Positions 59,248 through 64,000 of a DNA stretch of 64,000 bases are shown here, one piece after another (position 1 is the first letter of the stretch; every line of letters begins with the position of its first letter). The notes under the pieces are model-generated. The model worked only from the letters and a program-made list of their open reading frames with translations. It was not told the origin of the DNA and searched no databases. Position numbers and translations under genes: made by a program. The DNA lies in assembly GCA_002722245.1 (NCBI GenBank), contig PBLA01000028.1, forward strand, positions 1 through 64,000, in the 5' to 3' direction. Source of the stretch: Flavobacteriales bacterium (GTDB lineage Bacteria; Bacteroidota; Bacteroidia; Flavobacteriales_C; GCA-002722245).

Positions 59248-59820
59248 TTACTCTTTGGAGGAATCTTGATCATCTCCAAGTACTGATTGCTCAATCGATG
59301 CTGGATTCATGATTAATTGAACACTTGTTCTGGCGTTCATTCCCCACACGGATGTTCCATATTGCCGCGCTAACTTTTTATACGCCTCTTTTGCTCCCTC
59401 AATATCCTCAAGCACTACCTCTTTGGTACGCCCTATAAAATACATTGATTTAGGAACGATTGAATGGGTAGGAAAAGAATCTACCACATAGTTTAAATAC
59501 TCCAATGCTTTTTTACTGTTTTTTACATTTAGTGATGATATCCCTGCATTACACAAAACCTCAGGAAGTTCTGCTGACTTAGGAAAATCTGCTATTAATG
59601 CATCTACATAGTAAACCAAACTGTCATTTAGTGGTTTTAGACCTGCCTGATCATAATCTTTGGGGTTTTCAAATATTTTATTGAATTCTTCTCTCACCCA
59701 TTCAAATCCAGCAATCAATTCTTTTTCAGAAAGACCTGTCTTTTCAGTGACTTTTGAACCTGACCCACCGCAAGCAATAAGTAAAAAAATTCCTAAAACT
59801 GATACTATTTTGTTTCTCAT
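59248..59820 (-). CDS. TPR-type lipoprotein (uncharacterised)
   Basis: Lipobox LIACG; TPR-like segments (KKALEYLNYVVDSFPTHSIVPKSMYFIGRTKEVVLEDIEGAKEAYKKLARQYG). Confidence 0.8.
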   Translation of the reverse strand: MRNKIVSVLGIFLLIACGGSGSKVTEKTGLSEKELIAGFEWVREEFNKIFENPKDYDQAGLKPLNDSLVYYVDALIADFPKSAELPEVLCNAGISSLNVKNSKKALEYLNYVVDSFPTHSIVPKSMYFIGRTKEVVLEDIEGAKEAYKKLARQYGTSVWGMNARTSVQLIMNPASIEQSVLGDDQDSSKE

Positions 59821-59833
59821 GATTCTTATTTAA

Positions 59834-60388
59834 TTAATTAGGAAACCGCATACGGTAACCTGCATGTACATTTCCTTTTGAAATATCGGTTAATTTACGC
59901 TTTATCATTTGTTTTTTCAAAGGATTTATTTTATCTGTGAATAAAATCCCATCAATATGATCATATTCATGTTGAATAATTCTTGCTGCAAGACCTGAAA
60001 ACTCCTCAACATGCTCATTAAATTCCTCATCAAAATATTTTACTTTAACCGTTGAGTTTCTTTTCACATTTTCTCGTATTCCAGGAATGCTTAAACAACC
60101 TTCCTTAAAGGGCCATTCCTCCCCTTTTTCCTCAATGATTTCGGCATTAATGAACACTTTTTTAAACCCATTTAGCTCGGGTTCCTCATCTGAAAAAGGA
60201 CTGGCATCCACCAAAAACAAGCGAATCGCTTTTCCAATTTGAGGAGCGGCTAAACGAACACCTTCAGCACCATACATAGTTTCCCACATATTGGCAATCA
60301 ATTCAGAAAGACCCTCATAATCTTGAGTAATATTTTCCCCCTTTTTTCGCAAAACAGGATCTCCAAATGCAACAATTGGTAATATCAT
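59834..60388 (-). CDS. def: Peptide deformylase
   Basis: GVRLAAPQIG, EGCLSIPGI, QHEYDHIDGILFTDKI. Confidence 0.96.
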   Translation of the reverse strand: MILPIVAFGDPVLRKKGENITQDYEGLSELIANMWETMYGAEGVRLAAPQIGKAIRLFLVDASPFSDEEPELNGFKKVFINAEIIEEKGEEWPFKEGCLSIPGIRENVKRNSTVKVKYFDEEFNEHVEEFSGLAARIIQHEYDHIDGILFTDKINPLKKQMIKRKLTDISKGNVHAGYRMRFPN

Positions 60389-60426
60389 TCTATAAAAATA
60401 GTTTTTTTTACGTCTTTTATCGAATT

Positions 60427-60846
60427 TTAGGTTCTAGACAATTTATCTAAATAAGATTGAAGAATGATTGCAGCACTTACTTTGTCTAAATTTCCTTTTT
60501 CCTGACGTTTACTCTTTTTCAACCCACTTTCCATAAGCGATTGAGCTGCAATTTTACTTGTAAATCGTTCGTCCTCGCGAATGATTTTAATTCCCTTTAT
60601 ACTACGTGATAAACGAGTGATAAACTGATCAACAAATTCAGAGGCATCTGTTTTTTGATTGTTAAGACCTTTAGGTTCCCCCACAACAACAGCCTCTAAT
60701 TCATATTGCTCCGCATAGTTTTTTATAAATGTGACAACATCCTTGGCGTGTATTGTAGTAAGCGGACTCGCTATTAATTTGAAATCATCTGTTTCAGCAA
60801 CACCAACCCTTTTTGTTCCGTAATCTATACCGAGTATTCTCCCCAT
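60427..60846 (-). CDS. ruvX: Holliday junction resolvase-like RuvX/YqgF
   Basis: MGRILGIDYGTKRVGVAETDDFKLIASPLTTI...VVVGEPKGLN...EDERFTSKIA. Confidence 0.95.
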   Translation of the reverse strand: MGRILGIDYGTKRVGVAETDDFKLIASPLTTIHAKDVVTFIKNYAEQYELEAVVVGEPKGLNNQKTDASEFVDQFITRLSRSIKGIKIIREDERFTSKIAAQSLMESGLKKSKRQEKGNLDKVSAAIILQSYLDKLSRT

Positions 60847-60848
60847 GT

Positions 60849-61217
60849 TTAGTTTGCAATGAAGGTACCAGAGATAATAATCTTATTCGTTCCATCCAGA
60901 GGTTCGAATTCACTTTTTTCATCAATCAATTCTTCATCAATAAACACTTTGATCGTAACATCTGCATTGATATCTGAATGCTCTACTTCAAATTTATACT
61001 CCAGTTCACTTCCGTAAACCTCATGTTTAATTTCTAAAGGAATGCGCACGGTGTCATTTGCTCGCCAGTCCAAGCCCGGGCCCATGATAGTATGCATGTC
61101 TTCAACGTATTCTGCCGACCCTTCAATGGTATATTCAAATACATGCCTCTCATCCAGATTGGAACAACCAACAAGAAAAAAAACAGCAAAAAATATGGTT
61201 ATAATTCTAAATATCAC
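60849..61217 (-). CDS. Uncharacterised lipoprotein
   Basis: Lipobox FFLVGC; small beta-rich domain; abuts ruvX. Confidence 0.75.
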   Translation of the reverse strand: MIFRIITIFFAVFFLVGCSNLDERHVFEYTIEGSAEYVEDMHTIMGPGLDWRANDTVRIPLEIKHEVYGSELEYKFEVEHSDINADVTIKVFIDEELIDEKSEFEPLDGTNKIIISGTFIAN

Positions 61218-61402
61218 AGTGCTAAATTATAAAATTTAGTAGAAAAGAATTGTTGTTTTGGATTAAAATAGTATGAATTTCATTCAATAAAAATTACAAT
61301 TAAATAACATTACAATACCCTAAAAATCAAACAAATAATAAATTATCGCTTTCTTCGTTTTAATTATACATTAAAAAACTGGACAACACAGGTTAAAAGC
61401 GC

Positions 61403-61410
61403 TATCTTTG
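61403..61410 (+). promoter_or_regulatory. Putative -7 promoter element TATCTTTG for the sigma factor gene
   Basis: TAnnTTTG 32 nt upstream of ATG 61442. Confidence 0.55.
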
Positions 61411-61441
61411 TGCGCTAATTGATTAATTATATATAAAGTCT

Positions 61442-62305
61442 ATGAGACAGCTGAAAATTACCCAGTCGATCACGAAGAGAGACAGTATTACATTAGACAA
61501 GTATTTACAAGAAATTGGTAAAGAAGATTTAATCACAGCTGAAGAAGAGGTAGAGTTAGCAAAAAAAATCAAAGCAGGCGATCAGGTTGCTCTTGAACGA
61601 CTAACAAAAGCCAACTTAAGATTCGTAGTATCCGTTGCAAAACAGTATCAAGGTCAAGGACTTACTCTTCCTGATTTAATCAACGAAGGAAACCTTGGAT
61701 TAATTAAAGCAGCTAAACGTTTTGACGAAACTCGAGGATTTAAGTTTATTTCTTATGCAGTATGGTGGATTCGTCAATCGATTATCCAAGCCATTTCTGA
61801 GCAATCTAGAATGGTAAGACTACCACTGAATAAAATTGGAGCGATCAGTAAAATTAACAAGGGTACTTCTCAGTTAGAACAGCAACTTGAGCGAGAGCCG
61901 AATGCTAAAGAAATTTCTGAATTCTTAGATATTTCAGAAAATGAAGTATCCAATGTGATGAATATGAACAGTCGTCATGTGTCTGTAGATGCTCCTTTCG
62001 CAGAAGGTGAAGATCACGGACTATTGGATGTGATGGTAAATAATGATTCTCCGGATGCTGACAACGGGTTACTAAAGGAATCTCTAAACCGAGAAATTAA
62101 GCGATCACTTGCTACACTTACGGAAAGAGAAGCTGAAGTACTGAAATTATTTTATGGTATTGATGGAAATAGAGAAATTTCGTTAGAAGAAATTGGATCT
62201 AAATTTGATTTAACGCGCGAAAGAGTGCGGCAAATTAAAGAAAAAGCCATTAAGAGATTAAAGCATAATTCGAGAAGTAAATTACTACGTGCTTATTTAG
62301 GATAA
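61442..62305 (+). CDS. rpoD: Primary-type sigma-70 factor (RpoD/SigA, short Bacteroidota form)
   Basis: [34 protein letters not shown]...[42 protein letters not shown]...[19 protein letters not shown]. Confidence 0.96.
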   Translation: MRQLKITQSITKRDSITLDKYLQEIGKEDLITAEEEVELAKKIKAGDQVALERLTKANLRFVVSVAKQYQGQGLTLPDLINEGNLGLIKAAKRFDETRGFKFISYAVWWIRQSIIQAISEQSRMVRLPLNKIGAISKINKGTSQLEQQLEREPNAKEISEFLDISENEVSNVMNMNSRHVSVDAPFAEGEDHGLLDVMVNNDSPDADNGLLKESLNREIKRSLATLTEREAEVLKLFYGIDGNREISLEEIGSKFDLTRERVRQIKEKAIKRLKHNSRSKLLRAYLG

Positions 62306-62329
62306 ACATTGCTTTTAGATATTTACAGA

Positions 62330-62353
62330 GCCGCTCAATCGAGCGGCTTTTTT
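62330..62353 (+). terminator. Rho-independent terminator downstream of rpoD
   Basis: gccgctc-aatc-gagcggc stem followed by a T-run. Confidence 0.85.
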
Positions 62354-62474
62354 ATTTGCTGAAAACTTTTAAATTGATGTTAAAAGCAACATGACATAAA
62401 CTTTAGCTTATTGGTCATCAAAGAATACTTTTCTTGAATGACGCGGTTTATAGATGATTTAATAAATTAGAAAG

Positions 62475-64000
62475 ATGGATTTTGAATTAGTGTCAGCCTT
62501 TAGTCCGACTGGTGATCAACCCAAAGCAATTGCAGAAATAGTACAAGGGTTTAAATCGGGAGTACCTGCACAAACCTTGCAAGGCGTCACGGGATCGGGC
62601 AAAACATTTACCATGGCAAATGTCATAAAGGAGTTAAATCGTCCTACACTAATTTTATCGCATAACAAAACCCTTGCCGCGCAGCTTTATGGAGAATTTA
62701 AAAAGTTTTTCCCTAATAATAAAGTGGAGTATTTTGTTTCATATTACGATTACTATCAACCTGAAGCCTTTCTTCCCGTAACAGGTACATACATTGAAAA
62801 GGACTTATCCATCAATGACGAAATTGAAAAACTAAGACTCTCTGCCACTACAGCACTATTATCAGGAAGAAGTGATGTTATTGTTGTTTCTTCAGTATCT
62901 TGTATTTATGGTATGGGAAACCCTACGGATTTTTATGATAATTCCGTAACGATACAAGTTGGACAAAATCTAAGCAGAATACGTTTTCTTAAAAACTTAG
63001 TCACTGCACTTTATTCAAGAAATGATATTGAATTTGAACGAGGTACTTTTAGAGTGAAAGGCGACACTGTTGATATATACCCTGGTTACCTTGATTTTGC
63101 TTACAGAGTGTCTTTTTGGGGAGATGAAATTGAAACCATTGAACATATTGACCCCACCTCTAATCGCTCATTAATTCAAGTTGATGAGGTCAAAATATAT
63201 CCTGCAAATCTTTTTGTAACAAGTCCTGGAAGTTTACAAAATGCAATTGAGCAAATCCAAGATGATTTGGTGAAACAAGTTGAGTTTTTTCAATCGGAGG
63301 GAAAAGAATTTGAAGCAAAAAGGTTACTTGAAAGAACAGAATACGATTTAGAAATGATGCGTGAATTAGGATATTGTTCAGGTATTGAAAATTACTCACG
63401 ATATCTTGATGGCAGAGCACCTGGTACACGTCCCTATTGTCTTTTAGATTATTTTCCAGAAGACTACATCATGATGATTGATGAGAGCCATGTCACCCGA
63501 CCACAAATAAAAGCCATGTACGGTGGTGATCGATCCCGAAAACTAAACTTGGTAGACTACGGATTTAGATTACCAGCTGCACTGGATAACCGTCCTTTAC
63601 AATACGATGAATTTGAAGCCCTTCAAAATCAAACGCTCTATGTTTCTGCTACACCTGCCGATTATGAATTAGAAGCCTCTGAAGGTGTTGTAGTTGAGCA
63701 GATTATACGCCCAACAGGACTCCTGGATCCACGTATAGAAGTACGCCCGTCAAAAAATCAAATTGATGATTTACTGGAAGAAATTGACAACCGAGTGAAA
63801 AGAAATGAACGGGTTCTATGTACTACGCTAACTAAAAGAATGGCAGAGGAACTCTCTAAATACATCCTCAACTTAAAAATAAAATGTCAATACATTCATT
63901 CGGAGATTGATACACTTGAACGGGTAGAAATTTTGAGGTCGTTGAGGCTTGGAGAAATCGATGTATTAGTGGGAGTTAATCTTTTAAGAGAAGGATTGGA
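62475..64000 (+). CDS. uvrB: Excinuclease ABC subunit B (3' truncated by window edge)
   Basis: MDFELVSAFSPTGDQPKAIAEIVQGFKSG...LQGVTGSGKTFTMANVI...YYDYYQPEAFLPVTGTYIEKD. Open to the window end, so absent from the ORF track. Confidence 0.96.
   Translation, partial: MDFELVSAFSPTGDQPKAIAEIVQGFKSGVPAQTLQGVTGSGKTFTMANVIKELNRPTLILSHNKTLAAQLYGEFKKFFPNNKVEYFVSYYDYYQPEAFLPVTGTYIEKDLSINDEIEKLRLSATTALLSGRSDVIVVSSVSCIYGMGNPTDFYDNSVTIQVGQNLSRIRFLKNLVTALYSRNDIEFERGTFRVKGDTVDIYPGYLDFAYRVSFWGDEIETIEHIDPTSNRSLIQVDEVKIYPANLFVTSPGSLQNAIEQIQDDLVKQVEFFQSEGKEFEAKRLLERTEYDLEMMRELGYCSGIENYSRYLDGRAPGTRPYCLLDYFPEDYIMMIDESHVTRPQIKAMYGGDRSRKLNLVDYGFRLPAALDNRPLQYDEFEALQNQTLYVSATPADYELEASEGVVVEQIIRPTGLLDPRIEVRPSKNQIDDLLEEIDNRVKRNERVLCTTLTKRMAEELSKYILNLKIKCQYIHSEIDTLERVEILRSLRLGEIDVLVGVNLLREGL

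Noticed and set aside
63190-63429. 79-aa minus-strand ORF
   Set aside because: Antisense to uvrB, which is open through this region.

Overview
AT-rich chromosomal window from a Bacteroidota bacterium, probably Flavobacteriales/Crocinitomicaceae-like. The lineage is inferred from gene content, TAnnTTTG promoters, T9SS sorting domains and a GldI-like lipoprotein. Most of the window is core genes: pnp, rpsO, rpmB, htpG, ilvE, bioD, nrnA, psd, ppnP, coaE, def, ruvX, an rpoD-type sigma factor and the 5' part of uvrB. It also holds secreted and envelope genes: two T9SS-type subtilases (one with a triplicated module), a PorE-like OmpA protein, a 2335-aa TPR/PD40/coiled-coil/SPOR protein, and a sugar transferase with an AlgI/AlgJ-like acetylation pair. 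The most notable signal is a dispersed, largely undescribed isoprenoid gene set. It has three paralogous class-I isoprenoid-synthase-like proteins with two Asp-rich motifs each, plus a Pyr4/PaxB-like membrane terpene-cyclase-like protein translationally coupled to an MpaB-type oxygenase. Other points of interest are a dihydroorotase homolog that has lost essentially all metal ligands, a hybrid histidine kinase split at a T11 tract, and a 46-aa lipoprotein missed by the ORF track. No CRISPR array, rRNA, tRNA, IS element or prophage was recognised. All homology statements are motif recognition by eye; no searches were run.
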